Origin: Polynucleobacter sp. AP-Latsch-80-C2
Lineage (GTDB): Bacteria > Pseudomonadota > Gammaproteobacteria > Burkholderiales > Burkholderiaceae
Reading direction: 5' to 3'
Length of the DNA: 64,000 bases
Assembly: GCF_018882185.1 (NCBI RefSeq)
Contig: NZ_JACVOY010000003.1
Span: forward strand, 166,641 to 230,640
This document shows positions 28,684 through 39,030 of this stretch, piece by piece. The notes under the pieces are model-generated. The model did no database searches and was not told the DNA's origin. It saw only the letters and a list, made by a program, of their open reading frames with translations. Made by a program: the position numbers and the translations under genes. Position 1 is the first letter of the stretch, and each line of letters opens with the position of its first letter.

Positions 28684-29670
28684 CTACTGAGCGCTAATAT
28701 TGCGACCCTTAATTACTTTATCCCAAATTACTGACTCAGCTTTGACTTGTGACTCAAATTCTTTCTGGTTGTTAACTACTGCTGTCAAACCATTCAAATC
28801 TAGACTGGCTTTTAATGCATCAGAGCTAACGGCTTTAACGGTGGCAGCATAAATCTTTTCGGTAATCGCCTTGGGCGTGCCTGCTGGAGCGATTAATCCA
28901 AACCAGCCAGTAGATTCAAATCCAGGAATGCCTGCTTCGGCAACTGTAGGCACATCGGGCAATTGTTTAGAGCGTTTTAAGCTGGTTACAGCAAGAGGCT
29001 TAATTTGACCTGCCTTAGCAAACCCTGTTGCCGCTGTTAAGTTACCAACCATAAAGTCAATTTGTCCTGCTACTAAATCATTGATCGCAGCAGACTCACC
29101 TTTATAAGGTACATGGGTTGCTGGAATATTGGCGGAATAAGTCAGACTCTCAGCGGCCATATGAACTTGGCTGCCGATGCCAGCAGAACCAAAATTGAGA
29201 TCCTTAGTTTTTGCGTAGGCAATGAACTCGGCAAGATTCTTTATGGGTAGTTTTGTACTCACGGATACCAGCATCGGACCACTGGCTACATTGGTGATGT
29301 ATACAAAGTCCTTGGCATAGTTGACGGGTAATTTCTTATAGAGGAACGGATTTACTGTAAGCATGCTACCTGAGGCAAGCATGATGGTGTAGCCATCGGC
29401 GGGTGACTGCGCTACGTACTCTGCTGCAATGTTTCCTCCAGCACCCGGTTTATTTTCCACAATCACATTTTGTCCAAGATCTTTTGTGAGTTGTTGAGCG
29501 AGTAGGCGCCCCAGAATATCGGTGGTGCCACCTGCAGCAAAAGGAATAATGAGTTTGATGGGTTTTGTTGGCCAGTTTTGTGCCATAGCTAAAGGTGATG
29601 CAAGAAGGGCAAATGCGCCCGCAATCAATGCAATTTTTTTACCTAGCTTACTGATCTGTTGCTTAAACAT
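28684..29670 (-). CDS. Bug/TctC-type periplasmic solute-binding protein
   Basis: Receptor of the tripartite tricarboxylate transporter type that is greatly expanded in Burkholderiales, 328 residues. The signal peptide ends near PLAMAQ. NWPTKPIKLIIPFAAGGTTD is the family start motif, then ENKPGAGGNIAAEYVA and THVPYKGESAAINDL. No TctA/TctB membrane genes are near, so it is an orphan receptor that must share a transporter or act as a sensor. Its position between the C4-dicarboxylate-like operon and the sulfolactate operon suggests a carboxylated or sulfonated ligand. Confidence 0.87.
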   Translation of the reverse strand: MFKQQISKLGKKIALIAGAFALLASPLAMAQNWPTKPIKLIIPFAAGGTTDILGRLLAQQLTKDLGQNVIVENKPGAGGNIAAEYVAQSPADGYTIMLASGSMLTVNPFLYKKLPVNYAKDFVYITNVASGPMLVSVSTKLPIKNLAEFIAYAKTKDLNFGSAGIGSQVHMAAESLTYSANIPATHVPYKGESAAINDLVAGQIDFMVGNLTAATGFAKAGQIKPLAVTSLKRSKQLPDVPTVAEAGIPGFESTGWFGLIAPAGTPKAITEKIYAATVKAVSSDALKASLDLNGLTAVVNNQKEFESQVKAESVIWDKVIKGRNISAQ

Positions 29671-29845
29671 GCTTACTTTCTCCGATGGTAATTCGATCTA
29701 AATATCTTATCTGCATTTGCATCTAAAAATTCCTACGATCTCTATTTATTAGTTATAAGCTTATGTATTACTAGTGTCTCCTCCAGCTCTTGTTTTACGC
29801 AATCTCATTCGTAATTGCGTCGCACAATAATGGGGGTGTTGCAAG

Positions 29846-29875
29846 ATATCTAAATCATCTATATGATCTAGATAT
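29846..29875 (+). promoter_or_regulatory. 30-bp palindrome at the start of the sulfolactate operon
   Basis: The arms ATATCTA-A-ATCAT and ATGAT-C-TAGATAT surround the centre CTAT, with a single mismatched pair. It ends on the start codon of the slcC-like gene. It is the natural candidate site for the GntR/HutC regulator encoded in the same operon. Confidence 0.5.
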
Positions 29876-30803
29876 GTCATCTATTTTGATCTCCGAATTC
29901 ATCACAAGTCAAGCCCTAGAAACCCTGCGTTCTCAGCATGAAGTTGCCTATGAGCCGGAGTTATATAAAGATCGCCCAGCTTTAATTGCTGCGATGCAAA
30001 ATATTGAGGGTTTGATTGTTCGTAACCTTACTCAAGTAAATGAAGAAATATTGGTAGGCGCTCCAAATCTGAAGGTTGTAGGGCGTCTAGGTGTTGGTCT
30101 TGAGAATATCGAGCTGCCTGCTTGCGCTAAACGCAATATCAAAGTAATTCCGGCTACGGGCGCTAATGCGGATTCAGTAGCTGAATATGTTGTTGGGGCG
30201 GCAGTCGCATTAACTAGAGGTTTTATTCCGGCGACGATTGCAACGCTGAAAGGTGAGTGGCCACGTCCACGTTTCTCTAGTTACCATGAGTTTTTAGGCA
30301 AGACCATCGGAATTGTTGGTTTTGGCAGCATTGGTAGGGTAGTGGCTAAAAAAGCCCATGCTTTTGGTTTGCAATGCCTGGCTTATGACCCAATGCTCTC
30401 TGGTGGTTCCGTAGATCTTGAAGGCTTTTCAGTGCCCTTGCTCTCTTTGGGCGACCTACTTGCAAAGAGTGATGCAGTTACATTACACCTCCCATTTTTA
30501 CCTGAGACTAAGAACCTATTTAATGCAGCTACTTTGGATCAAATGAAAAAGGGTGCATGTCTCATTAACACTGCTCGCGGCGGAATCGTTGACGAGAATG
30601 CCCTTGTGGAACGCCTCCGATCTGGCGTTATTGGTGGCGCAGCTATGGATGTGTTCACATCCGAGCCTGCAAAAGACCTAAGCCACTTTGCTGGAATTGA
30701 AAATCTTATTATGACCCCTCATATTGCCGGCGTTACTCACGAAAGCAATGGGCGTGTTAGTCAAATGATCGCCGATGAAGTAAATCGGTTCTTAGGAGCT
30801 TAA
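29874..30803 (+). CDS. slcC: (S)-sulfolactate dehydrogenase-like protein (PGDH family, SlcC type)
   Basis: D-2-hydroxyacid dehydrogenase of 309 residues, of the type that oxidises (S)-sulfolactate to sulfopyruvate with NAD+. GIVGFGSIGRVVAKKA is the nucleotide motif. NTARGGIVDE holds the catalytic Arg and MTPHIAGVTHES the His. The family N-terminus (ILISEFI) begins at the ATG at 29874; the upstream in-frame TTG at 29790 would add 28 unrelated residues and is rejected. A palindrome overlaps this start. The ComC-like and suy genes follow in the same operon, which fixes the substrate more firmly than the family alone. Confidence 0.8.
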   Translation: MSSILISEFITSQALETLRSQHEVAYEPELYKDRPALIAAMQNIEGLIVRNLTQVNEEILVGAPNLKVVGRLGVGLENIELPACAKRNIKVIPATGANADSVAEYVVGAAVALTRGFIPATIATLKGEWPRPRFSSYHEFLGKTIGIVGFGSIGRVVAKKAHAFGLQCLAYDPMLSGGSVDLEGFSVPLLSLGDLLAKSDAVTLHLPFLPETKNLFNAATLDQMKKGACLINTARGGIVDENALVERLRSGVIGGAAMDVFTSEPAKDLSHFAGIENLIMTPHIAGVTHESNGRVSQMIADEVNRFLGA

Positions 30804-30804
30804 A

Positions 30805-31818
30805 GTGAATTTGTCTTATCAAAAGATGGTTGAGTTGGCTTCTGCTGGCCTGATGGCGGCTGGCATTGGTGAGAAGGCTGCCTTGGAGACTGCACAATTT
30901 TTAGCGCTCGCTGAATTAGATGGCTTAGCATCACATGGTCTTGCTCGAGTCGCGCAATATGCCGGCCATGCAAAAAATGGCCGTGTTGAACTTTCCCCAA
31001 AAATTAAAGTACGACCGTTTAAGACCTCGGCAGCATTAGTGGATGCATGTGATGGCCTGGCGTTTCCGGCACTTCGCTTTGCTACTGACCTCTCTGTTAA
31101 TTTAGCTTCTAAAACGGGAGTTGGTTTGGTAGCCGTTACTAATAGCCATCACTTCGGAGTGGCCGGCCATTTTGCAGAAGCTGCGGCGCGAGCAGGTTAT
31201 ATCTCCCTCTTATTTGGTAATACGCCAGCTGCTATGCCGATGGTAGGTGGTAGCAAGGCGATTTTTGGTACTAATCCTCTGGCAGCAGCATTTCCTATTG
31301 CTAATCGTGATCCATTGGTCATTGATATGTCATTGTCAGCAGTTGCACGCGGCAAATTACTTGTAGCCGCTAAAAAAGGCGAGTCCATTCCCGAGGGATG
31401 GGCATTAACGGCTGATGGAAAACAGACTACCGATCCGCAAGAAGGTCTGAAGGGCTTAATGGTTCCCTTGGGCGGAGATAAGGGTGCATTACTAGCGCTG
31501 ATTATTGAGCTTTTGGTTGTAGGTCTATCAGGCAGTAGATTCTCATATGAGGCTGACTCATTCTTTGATGCCAAAGGTAATCGCCCTCGCATCGGGCAGT
31601 TGCTCTTAACGATTGATCCAGGCCTAGCGGGAAGCCAGGTATTTGCCAGAAAAATGCATGATTTTCTGAAGACTTTGGCAGCTGATGCGGGAACACGCTT
31701 GCCTGGTCAGCGTCGTTTTAAGCAACGTGCAGCTGGTTTTAAAGAGGGCGTAAATGTTTCTGAAGTGGTTGTAGAAGAAATTCAGGCTGGTATTCGCCAG
31801 TCATGGGGTGTTTTGTAG
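30805..31818 (+). CDS. comC: (R)-sulfolactate dehydrogenase-like protein (Ldh2/ComC type)
   Basis: Malate/L-lactate (Ldh2) family dehydrogenase, 337 residues, GTG start with AGGAG six bases upstream. Visible motifs are LDGLASHGLARV, TNSHHFGVAGHFAEAA, FGTNPLAAAFP and SGSRFSYEADSFF. ComC-type enzymes reduce sulfopyruvate to (R)-sulfolactate. Paired with the SlcC-like enzyme one base upstream, the two convert (S)- to (R)-sulfolactate, the isomer SuyAB cleaves. A degenerate relative lies at 39691-39992. Confidence 0.8.
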   Translation: MNLSYQKMVELASAGLMAAGIGEKAALETAQFLALAELDGLASHGLARVAQYAGHAKNGRVELSPKIKVRPFKTSAALVDACDGLAFPALRFATDLSVNLASKTGVGLVAVTNSHHFGVAGHFAEAAARAGYISLLFGNTPAAMPMVGGSKAIFGTNPLAAAFPIANRDPLVIDMSLSAVARGKLLVAAKKGESIPEGWALTADGKQTTDPQEGLKGLMVPLGGDKGALLALIIELLVVGLSGSRFSYEADSFFDAKGNRPRIGQLLLTIDPGLAGSQVFARKMHDFLKTLAADAGTRLPGQRRFKQRAAGFKEGVNVSEVVVEEIQAGIRQSWGVL

Positions 31819-31845
31819 TTCAACAAGATTAAAGAGGAGAAGGTA

Positions 31846-32127
31846 ATGATCCATTTTGTCGTGCATGAGCCAGGAGATGGCGTAGGTGTAGTGGTCGTTG
31901 AAGGCGTTAAAGCTGGGGATGATTTGATTGGTTGGGTAATGGACGGAGATATCACTCTCAATATGAAGTCTGAGAGTGATATTCCAATTGGCCATAAAAT
32001 TTCATTAAATGAATTTAAGCCAGGCGATACGGTGATGAAGTATGGCGTCGATATCGGCAAGGTAGTAGCTCCTATCAAAAAAGGCGAGCACCTCCATGTC
32101 CAAAACGTAAAAACTAAGCGCTGGTAA
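31846..32127 (+). CDS. suyA: (R)-sulfolactate sulfo-lyase, small subunit
   Basis: SAF-domain subunit of 93 residues of the sulfo-lyase that splits (R)-3-sulfolactate into pyruvate and sulfite. MIHFVVHEPGDGVGVVVVEG and the end KGEHLHVQNVKTKRW match the SuyA/UxaA N-terminal type. A strong GAGGAG site precedes the ATG. It is 27 bp after the ComC-like gene and 41 bp before suyB. Confidence 0.88.
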   Translation: MIHFVVHEPGDGVGVVVVEGVKAGDDLIGWVMDGDITLNMKSESDIPIGHKISLNEFKPGDTVMKYGVDIGKVVAPIKKGEHLHVQNVKTKRW

Positions 32128-32168
32128 TCCAGGCTCTTATTTACCCATTCATTTAGAAAGAAAACAAG

Positions 32169-33341
32169 ATGATTAATTTGAAAGACGCGAGCTTCATGGG
32201 TTACCGCCGTGAAAATGGCCGCATGGGCATTCGCAATCACGTATTAATTTTGCCTTTAGATGACTTGTCTAATGCAGCTTGCGAAGCTGTGGCAAATAAC
32301 ATCAAAGGTACTCAGGCTATTCCTCACTCATATGGTCGTTTACAGTTTGGTGCTGACTTAGAGCTACATTTCCGCACCTTGATTGGAACTGGAAGTAATC
32401 CAAACGTGGCTGCGGTAGTGGTGATCGGCATCGAGCCACAATGGACCAAAATCGTGGTTGATGGCATCAAAGCTTCCGGTAAGCCGGTAGAAGGTTTCTG
32501 GATTGAAGGTAATGGCGATACAGCCACTATCGCCTCTGCTAGTAAAGCTGCCTACCAGATGATGAAGCATGCCTCTAAACAAAAACGCGTTAAGGCTCCT
32601 TTATCTGAGTTGTGGGTATCCACAAAATGCGGCGAATCTGACACCACTTCTGGTTGCGGTGCCAACCCAACAGTAGGTGATGCTTTCGACAAGCTGTACG
32701 ATATTGGTTCTACCTTGGTATTTGGTGAAACTACCGAGTTAACTGGTGGCGAGCATTTGGTTGAAGCGCGTTGCCGTACTCCGGAAGTGAAAAAGAAATT
32801 TCGTGAAATGTTTGATCGCTACCAAGACGTGATTGAACGTCACAAAACGAGCGACCTTTCTGATTCACAGCCTACTAAAGGAAATATTGCTGGTGGTTTA
32901 ACTACCATTGAAGAAAAAGCCTTGGGCAATATTCAGAAGATTGGTAAGAGATGTATCGTTGATAGCGTTTTGGATAAGGGCGAAGAGCCAACTATTCCTG
33001 GTTTGCACTTTATGGACTCCTCATCAGCGGCTGCTGAGATGGTGACTTTGTGTGCTGCTGCTGGTTTTGCTGCTCACTTCTTCCCAACAGGCCAAGGTAA
33101 CGTCATCGGCAATGCCATCCTTCCAGTGATTAAGATCTGCGCAAATCCAAAGACAGTACGTACTATGGGTGAGCATATCGACGTTGACGTATCAGGCATT
33201 TTGCGTCGCGAAGAAAATATGGATCAAGCAGGCGATAAATTGTTAGAGTGCCTCTTGCGCACTGCTGACGGTGAATTAACTGCCTCAGAAATTCTCGGCC
33301 ATCGTGAATTCGTATTAACCCGTTTATACGAGTCTGCGTAA
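32169..33341 (+). CDS. suyB: (R)-sulfolactate sulfo-lyase, large subunit
   Basis: Catalytic subunit of the altronate dehydratase (UxaA) superfamily, 390 residues, expected to be iron-dependent. [21 protein letters not shown] is typical of SuyB, split here as [13 protein letters not shown] and [28 protein letters not shown] carries metal- or substrate-binding cysteines, and [14 protein letters not shown] is another family motif. Together with SuyA it is the desulfonating step of this island, delivering pyruvate to central metabolism and sulfite to SorAB or exporters. Confidence 0.9.
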   Translation: MINLKDASFMGYRRENGRMGIRNHVLILPLDDLSNAACEAVANNIKGTQAIPHSYGRLQFGADLELHFRTLIGTGSNPNVAAVVVIGIEPQWTKIVVDGIKASGKPVEGFWIEGNGDTATIASASKAAYQMMKHASKQKRVKAPLSELWVSTKCGESDTTSGCGANPTVGDAFDKLYDIGSTLVFGETTELTGGEHLVEARCRTPEVKKKFREMFDRYQDVIERHKTSDLSDSQPTKGNIAGGLTTIEEKALGNIQKIGKRCIVDSVLDKGEEPTIPGLHFMDSSSAAAEMVTLCAAAGFAAHFFPTGQGNVIGNAILPVIKICANPKTVRTMGEHIDVDVSGILRREENMDQAGDKLLECLLRTADGELTASEILGHREFVLTRLYESA

Positions 33342-33351
33342 GTTTTAAAGT

Positions 33352-34071
33352 ATGAAATCCCTGACCGCTTATCAAGAAGTAAAGCAAAAGATCACCGAGG
33401 ATCTGGTCAGGGGACGTTATCCTATGGGGCAGGCCTTGCCTGCCGAAAAGGATCTGTCGAAAGAGTTAGATGTTTCAATAGGAACCCTGCGTAAAGCGGT
33501 AGATGAGTTGGTGGCAGAAGGCATTGTTGTCCGTCGCCAAGGCAGGGGAACCTATGTAGCGGAGCACGATTTAAAAAGACTCCTCTATTATTTTTTCCAT
33601 GTTGTAAAACATGATGCTGATAAAAAAGCAAATCCACGTGTCGAGCTAGTTTCTTTAACTACAGCTACTGCAAGCAAGGAAGAGGCCAGCAAGTTACAAA
33701 TTAAAGAGAGTGCCCCGGTGTGGCGTTTAGTGAACTGTCTCTATCTGGATAATCAGTGCGTCATGATTGATCAAATCAGCCTAGATAAAAAACGCTTCAA
33801 GAACCTTACGCGTGCTGAATTTATTAATCGTGAGGGCAGTATCTATCAGTTGTATCAAATGAAGTATGGGCAAACAGTTGTGCGCAGTAGTGAACGTCTA
33901 CGCGCAGGCATGGCTGGAAAACAGCATGCTGAGTGGCTGGGCTTAAAGCCTGACTCTCCTGTACTCATTATCAGAAGGGTAGCATCGGGTATACAGGATG
34001 AACCGTTGGAGTGGCGAGTCTCTACTTTAAATACCAATCAGCATGAATATTTTAGTGAGCTGGTTGTTTAG
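33352..34071 (+). CDS. GntR/HutC-family regulator of the sulfolactate operon
   Basis: Regulator of 239 residues. The N-terminal GntR winged helix (GRYPMGQALPAEKDLSKELDVS, i.e. GRYPMGQALPAE and KDLSKELDVS) is followed by a UTRA effector domain ending EPLEWRVSTLNTNQHEYF. It is encoded within the operon, 10 bp after suyB, so it probably autoregulates; the palindrome at 29846-29875 is the likely site. It is comparable in position to SuyR-type regulators. The effector is presumably sulfolactate or sulfopyruvate. Confidence 0.85.
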   Translation: MKSLTAYQEVKQKITEDLVRGRYPMGQALPAEKDLSKELDVSIGTLRKAVDELVAEGIVVRRQGRGTYVAEHDLKRLLYYFFHVVKHDADKKANPRVELVSLTTATASKEEASKLQIKESAPVWRLVNCLYLDNQCVMIDQISLDKKRFKNLTRAEFINREGSIYQLYQMKYGQTVVRSSERLRAGMAGKQHAEWLGLKPDSPVLIIRRVASGIQDEPLEWRVSTLNTNQHEYFSELVV

Positions 34072-34076
34072 TATGT

Positions 34077-35066
34077 ATGTTTAGAACCGTTCAAAAAATT
34101 CTTCCAGGCTTGATGGTATGTTTGGTCATTGCAATGTCGACCAGCTTCTTATCGGAAAATTACGGGGGGCCGCAACTGCTCTATGCCTTGCTCATTGGCT
34201 TATCCCTCCATTTTTTGTATCTCAATGAAACGGTTAAGCCGGGCATTGATTTTTCTGCGAAGACAGTGTTGCGCTTGGGCGTTGCATTTTTGGGAATTCG
34301 GATTACGTTTGCCGATATTGGAGCGATTGGTCTCAGTACCGGGCTGATGGTGATGCTGGCAGTAGCTTCCACTGTTGCTCTCGGCTTTATTTTGGCAAAA
34401 TTTTTAAAGCTTTCACCTGACTTCGGCCTCATTGCAGGCGGTTCAGTCGGAATCTGCGGTGCATCGGCGGCGCTAGCGGTTGCCTCAGTGTTACCTAAGA
34501 CTAAAGAGAACGAGCAATTTACCTTATTGGTGGTAGTTGGGGTAACCGTGCTTTCCACTATTGCGATGGTCACTTATCCATTTTTATTGCAGATGATGGA
34601 TATAGGCGCACTATCTGCTGGAATATTTTTAGGTGCCACCATCCATGATGTTGCTCAAGTAGTTGCTGCTGGTATGTTATTTGGCCCAGAGGCAGGGGAT
34701 GTGGCTACGGTAGTGAAGCTATTTAGAGTGGCTCTCTTATTGCCAGTAGTGCTCTTCATCTCCATCTTTTTTGGCGCACAAAAATCAACTGCTAAGTTGG
34801 GATGGGGTAGCTTACGATTGATTCCAACCTTTTTATTGGGCTTTGTGGCGCTCTCCATAGTGGCATCTATGCAGATATTGCCTGGGGTAGTCACTCAGCA
34901 AATTGGCGGTTTATCTCGCTGGATGTTGGTGATTGCCATTGGAGCAGCAGGCTTGAAAACCAACTTTCAGGAATTGGCAAAGTTAGGTTGGCAGCCGGTA
35001 TTGATGCTAATAGTCGAAACCGTTTTCATTGCGACTATTGGCTTTGTATTTATTTACAACGCTTAA
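34077..35066 (+). CDS. YeiH-family putative sulfate/sulfite exporter (SuyZ type)
   Basis: Polytopic membrane protein of 329 residues with about ten segments. [33 protein letters not shown] and [16 protein letters not shown] are signatures of the YeiH/PSE family. Family members occur at the end of suy gene sets and are thought to export sulfite or sulfate. It starts five bases after the regulator and is the last gene of the operon. The last four bases overlap the convergent MCP gene. Confidence 0.83.
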   Translation: MFRTVQKILPGLMVCLVIAMSTSFLSENYGGPQLLYALLIGLSLHFLYLNETVKPGIDFSAKTVLRLGVAFLGIRITFADIGAIGLSTGLMVMLAVASTVALGFILAKFLKLSPDFGLIAGGSVGICGASAALAVASVLPKTKENEQFTLLVVVGVTVLSTIAMVTYPFLLQMMDIGALSAGIFLGATIHDVAQVVAAGMLFGPEAGDVATVVKLFRVALLLPVVLFISIFFGAQKSTAKLGWGSLRLIPTFLLGFVALSIVASMQILPGVVTQQIGGLSRWMLVIAIGAAGLKTNFQELAKLGWQPVLMLIVETVFIATIGFVFIYNA

Positions 35067-36691
35067 CACTCAAATTTAGATACCAAGTCCTTGAGCTTTG
35101 CTGCAACTCTTGCCAATTCAGCAGAAGAGTTTTGAATCTCGGAAGAGCCTGATGAAATGCCTCGTGAGGCTATAGCAACCGCTTCTACCGTCTCAGTAAT
35201 TCTGGCAGAGCTACCTGCAGAGGTCGATATATTGCGTGAGATTTCACTAACAGTCGCCGCTTGCTCCTCTACTGCCGTAGCAATGATGCTGGAGATGTCA
35301 TCGATCTTGTTAATGATCTGAGTAATTTCTGCAATAGATTCAATGGCTCCCTTGGCATCAGCCTGGATGGCATCGATAGACTGCCCGATTTCATTGGTAG
35401 CTTTTGCAGTAGAGCGGGCTAATTCCTTCACCTCATTCGCCACTACGGCAAAGCCTTTGCCTAGCTCGCCAGCGCGAGCGGCCTCAATGGTCGCATTGAG
35501 AGCCAAGAGATTGGTTTGTTCGGCAATATCAGCAATAACCGCAACTACCTCGCCGATTTGAATGCTGCTATTGCTGAGTTTGGACATCTGCTGATTAGTA
35601 CTGTTCGCAATATTGACGGCCTGATGAGCTACACGAGAAGCTTCCATGGCGTTAATTGAAATCTCACGAATGCTAGTGCTAAATTCTTCTGTAGAGGTGG
35701 CTACTGACTGAGTATTTTGGCTGACGATATCGGATGATTGCGCAACTTCATTGGCCTGAGAAGAGGTTTCTTCTGCATTGGCATTTAATTGGGCGCTTAC
35801 CACGGCAAGCTCTTCAGAGGATGCGCTAATCATTAATGCATTGCTACTAATTTCCTGAATAGCGCTACGAAGATTATTTTGTAATGTTTGAGCTGACTGT
35901 GCAATTTGACCTACGACGCCAGAATAATCTGAGCCTTCAATAGTGGTATTCAAACGTGAATCAGCTAATGCATTCAGGGCCTCTTTAGTTTTGTGAAGAG
36001 GATCAATAATGGAATGTCTAAAGCGAATCCCAATCAGAATACTCAGTAAGATTGAGATGATGATGGTCGCAATTGTAGAGAGGATTGCATAATGCTTTGC
36101 CGCCACCACCTCTTCATGATAAAGCTTGGCACTTTCTAATTTAGCGTCTACAAAATCCTGAAGGTTTTTGGTGATACGGGGTTTGAAGCCTTGAAATTTT
36201 TCTCCAAAATACATTGCAGTCGCTGCAGATGGCGAACTTTTTTCAAGTAAGGAAATTTGCTCGATAGTGGTGAGATAAATATCAAAGTCCTTAACGAGCT
36301 CATTAAATTCAGCGCGAACTTTAGAACGAGTGATATTGGCATCTACCCGCTTGAGGGTTTCTTGTAATTCATTTTTCAACTTCTCAAGTTTTGCTAATGA
36401 TTGCTCACGTAATGCTTGAGCTTCATTTTTATTTGGAAGAGTCGAGGCAATCAGTAAATGATTCAGTTCAATATCTAAGGAAGCGGCTTCAATTTGTAGC
36501 TGCTTTGAATCTTCAATTCCTTTGGCGCCTTGTTCATATAACCAGTTCGCACTTTGACCCATTACCTGGTAACCGTATATCGAAATACCGCCGACGATTA
36601 CCGTAAAACAAAGGATCAGACCAAAGCTGACTACAAGCTTGGTTTTGACGGTAGATTGTCTGTTGAATTTATCTAATAAGTTACTAAACAT
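35063..36691 (-). CDS. Methyl-accepting chemotaxis protein
   Basis: Transmembrane chemoreceptor of 542 residues. TM1 ([24 protein letters not shown], i.e. [13 protein letters not shown] and [11 protein letters not shown]) is followed by a periplasmic four-helix-bundle sensor, TM2 ([17 protein letters not shown]), HAMP, and the cytoplasmic hairpin with tip [21 protein letters not shown]. The C-terminus ends [11 protein letters not shown] without the CheR-tethering NWETF pentapeptide. It diverges from cheA and abuts the sulfolactate operon, so it may sense sulfonates, but nothing in the sequence proves the ligand. Confidence 0.92.
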   Translation of the reverse strand: MFSNLLDKFNRQSTVKTKLVVSFGLILCFTVIVGGISIYGYQVMGQSANWLYEQGAKGIEDSKQLQIEAASLDIELNHLLIASTLPNKNEAQALREQSLAKLEKLKNELQETLKRVDANITRSKVRAEFNELVKDFDIYLTTIEQISLLEKSSPSAATAMYFGEKFQGFKPRITKNLQDFVDAKLESAKLYHEEVVAAKHYAILSTIATIIISILLSILIGIRFRHSIIDPLHKTKEALNALADSRLNTTIEGSDYSGVVGQIAQSAQTLQNNLRSAIQEISSNALMISASSEELAVVSAQLNANAEETSSQANEVAQSSDIVSQNTQSVATSTEEFSTSIREISINAMEASRVAHQAVNIANSTNQQMSKLSNSSIQIGEVVAVIADIAEQTNLLALNATIEAARAGELGKGFAVVANEVKELARSTAKATNEIGQSIDAIQADAKGAIESIAEITQIINKIDDISSIIATAVEEQAATVSEISRNISTSAGSSARITETVEAVAIASRGISSGSSEIQNSSAELARVAAKLKDLVSKFEC

Positions 36692-36820
36692 TCGGTAAGG
36701 CTTCCTGTAGGAGGTTCATGCGTAAGGGAGGCTGTTGGGTGAGGCTTAATATAGGCTAATATCACGTTAGCCCCCATTCTATCCGCCCGCCCAATTAAAT
36801 GTCTATTACTATTAGCTAAC

Positions 36821-39028
36821 ATGGAAAATCACGACGAAATCCTCGCTGAATTTATCCTGGAAGCCCGGGAAATCATCGATCGACTCGATGGCGATTTTGT
36901 CCGCCTGGAAGAGAATCCTGGGGATCAAGCTTTGGTGGGAAATATCTTTAGGGGCTTGCATACCCTGAAAGGTAGTAGCGGCTTTTTTTCTCTCAAGCGT
37001 TTAGAGAAGCTTTCCCACGCTGGTGAGAGTTTATTGGGAAAAATTCGTGCTGGTCAGGCTGAATTAGATTTTGGGAAATCCACTCGTTTGTTAGAGATGA
37101 ATGACATTCTCAGAAGCATTATTGAGGGGGTAGAGGCTAATCATGTAGAGCCCTCAGGTGATGATCAAGAATTGATTGCAATATTGCTTGGCTCAAGTTT
37201 GACACCCACAACGCAGGCCGAAGAAGCTATCTTTCATCGTGTAGAGCTTGAAACTCCCCAGGTGCCCTCAGAAATTCAGATGGATTATGCGGAGCCTTCA
37301 GAATCAGTGACAACTAATGCGCCTGGACAAGAGCTTGTTGTCCCGGTCAAAGTGAATCCTGAAGTGCTTGATAAGCTAATGAATATTGCTAGCGAGATGG
37401 TATTGGCACGCAATCGTTTGCTGCCATTTTCGCAACAATCCAGTGATAAGTTGTTTACTAGTGCAGTACGTAGTATTGACCTGCTGACCCTTGAGCTGCA
37501 AGAGCGCATGATGAAAATGCGTATGCAGCCCATATTTCATATTTGGGATAAATTTCCTCGCTTGGTCAGAGATGTCTCTGTTGATTGCGGTAAGAAGGTG
37601 CGCCTTTTACAAGAAGGTTCTGAAACTGAATTGGATCGCATATTACTCGATAGCATAAGAGATCCACTAATACACCTCATTCGTAACAGCATTGATCACA
37701 GCATTGAAACGCCTGAAGTGCGTTTAGAAAAAGGCAAGTCAGAGATCGCCTATTTAGTGCTGCGCGCTGCGCATCAAAATGGTACCGTCATTGTTGAAGT
37801 GATTGACGATGGTGCAGGGGTGGATTATGAGCGAGTGAGACAGCGGGCAATTTCTCGTGGCTTGATCAGCCTAGAAAAAGCCCATTCCCTCAATCACAAA
37901 GAACTGATTGATTTAATCTTTCTGCCAGGCTTCTCAACGCGCGATACCATTACCAACCTCTCTGGTAGAGGTGTGGGTATGGATGTCGTCAAAAATAATA
38001 TTGAAAATATTGGCGGCAGTATTGAAATTACCAGCGTTCCTAATGAAGGAACGCACGTTAGGCTAAAGATCCCACTTACCCTAGCTATCTTGCCAACGCT
38101 ATTTGTCAGGTGCGCCGAAGAGATCTTCTTAATTCCTCAAAATCGTATCCTGGAATTAGTTCGTTTTGCGCCAAACCAGCCCAATAATGGTATTGAGGAT
38201 TTTTATGGCACGCCAACATTCCGCTTAAGGGATAAATTAATCCCTTTATTGTTCTTAAACGAGCAACTGAACCTAGTGGCAAGTCCACTAAAGCTAAAGC
38301 AGAAACTCTTTATTGCTGTGCTGAACTTCAATGGAACTCTTTTTGGTTTGGTCGTGGAAGAAGTTTTGAATATTCAAGATATTGTGATTAAGCCTTTGGG
38401 TGAGCTATTAAGGGATATGTCTCATTTTGCTGGTGCCACGATTATGGGTAATGGCGATGTAGCACTTATTTTGGATATCGATGGCATCGCCCGTCAATCT
38501 GGCTTGGTTGAGCGCTTGCAAGCGAATCCAATTCGTCAGGAGGAGCTCTATGTGCCGCCTGTTGAGGAGATGATTTCTGTTTTGCTCTTTGAGATACCTG
38601 GACTCAACAAGATCGCATTGCCATTAGACTCTATTGATCACATTATTAAGTTAGACCCTTCTCAAATTCAGCAAAACGGTAATCGTGAGGTAGTTTATTT
38701 CAACGAGCAGCTAATGGATTTGGTTCGACTTGACCGTTATGTTAGCGGTGGGGATAAAGGTGCTCTCCCAGCTGCGCGCGCCCCAGTCTTAACTTGTCGC
38801 TATCGTGATCGTTTATATGGTCTTGTCGTTAAACAGGTGACTGACATTATTGAAGTGCCAGCTAAGTTGCATGAGCTTTCCAGTCCTCAAAAGGGTTTGA
38901 ATGGCTGCATTATCTACAATGACCAAGTTATTAACGTGTTGGACTTAGAGGAGGTGCTTGTTATGCACAACATCCAAGAAGAGTCTGGTGAATATCCCAC
39001 AGTAATTGACGTGTATCTACCTAATTGA
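36821..39028 (+). CDS. cheA: CheA-type histidine kinase with two CheW-like domains
   Basis: Chemotaxis kinase of 735 residues. An N-terminal HPt domain has the phospho-accepting His47 in GLHTLKGSSGFF. There is no obvious P2 domain, then a dimerisation domain (PEVLDKLMNIASEMVLARNRL, i.e. PEVLDKLMNIASE and MVLARNRL), an ATPase with N box HLIRNSIDHSIE and G boxes DDGAGVD and GRGVGMDVV, and a CheW domain (about 410-545). A second, more divergent CheW-like domain (about 560-725) is extra compared with E. coli CheA. No receiver domain is fused. cheW follows immediately. Confidence 0.88.
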   Translation: MENHDEILAEFILEAREIIDRLDGDFVRLEENPGDQALVGNIFRGLHTLKGSSGFFSLKRLEKLSHAGESLLGKIRAGQAELDFGKSTRLLEMNDILRSIIEGVEANHVEPSGDDQELIAILLGSSLTPTTQAEEAIFHRVELETPQVPSEIQMDYAEPSESVTTNAPGQELVVPVKVNPEVLDKLMNIASEMVLARNRLLPFSQQSSDKLFTSAVRSIDLLTLELQERMMKMRMQPIFHIWDKFPRLVRDVSVDCGKKVRLLQEGSETELDRILLDSIRDPLIHLIRNSIDHSIETPEVRLEKGKSEIAYLVLRAAHQNGTVIVEVIDDGAGVDYERVRQRAISRGLISLEKAHSLNHKELIDLIFLPGFSTRDTITNLSGRGVGMDVVKNNIENIGGSIEITSVPNEGTHVRLKIPLTLAILPTLFVRCAEEIFLIPQNRILELVRFAPNQPNNGIEDFYGTPTFRLRDKLIPLLFLNEQLNLVASPLKLKQKLFIAVLNFNGTLFGLVVEEVLNIQDIVIKPLGELLRDMSHFAGATIMGNGDVALILDIDGIARQSGLVERLQANPIRQEELYVPPVEEMISVLLFEIPGLNKIALPLDSIDHIIKLDPSQIQQNGNREVVYFNEQLMDLVRLDRYVSGGDKGALPAARAPVLTCRYRDRLYGLVVKQVTDIIEVPAKLHELSSPQKGLNGCIIYNDQVINVLDLEEVLVMHNIQEESGEYPTVIDVYLPN

Positions 39029-39030
39029 AT

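Noticed and set aside
29790..29873. N-terminal extension of the SlcC-like dehydrogenase
   Set aside because: It begins with TTG, has no Shine-Dalgarno, does not resemble the family, and is replaced by the ATG at 29874 where the conserved N-terminus starts.
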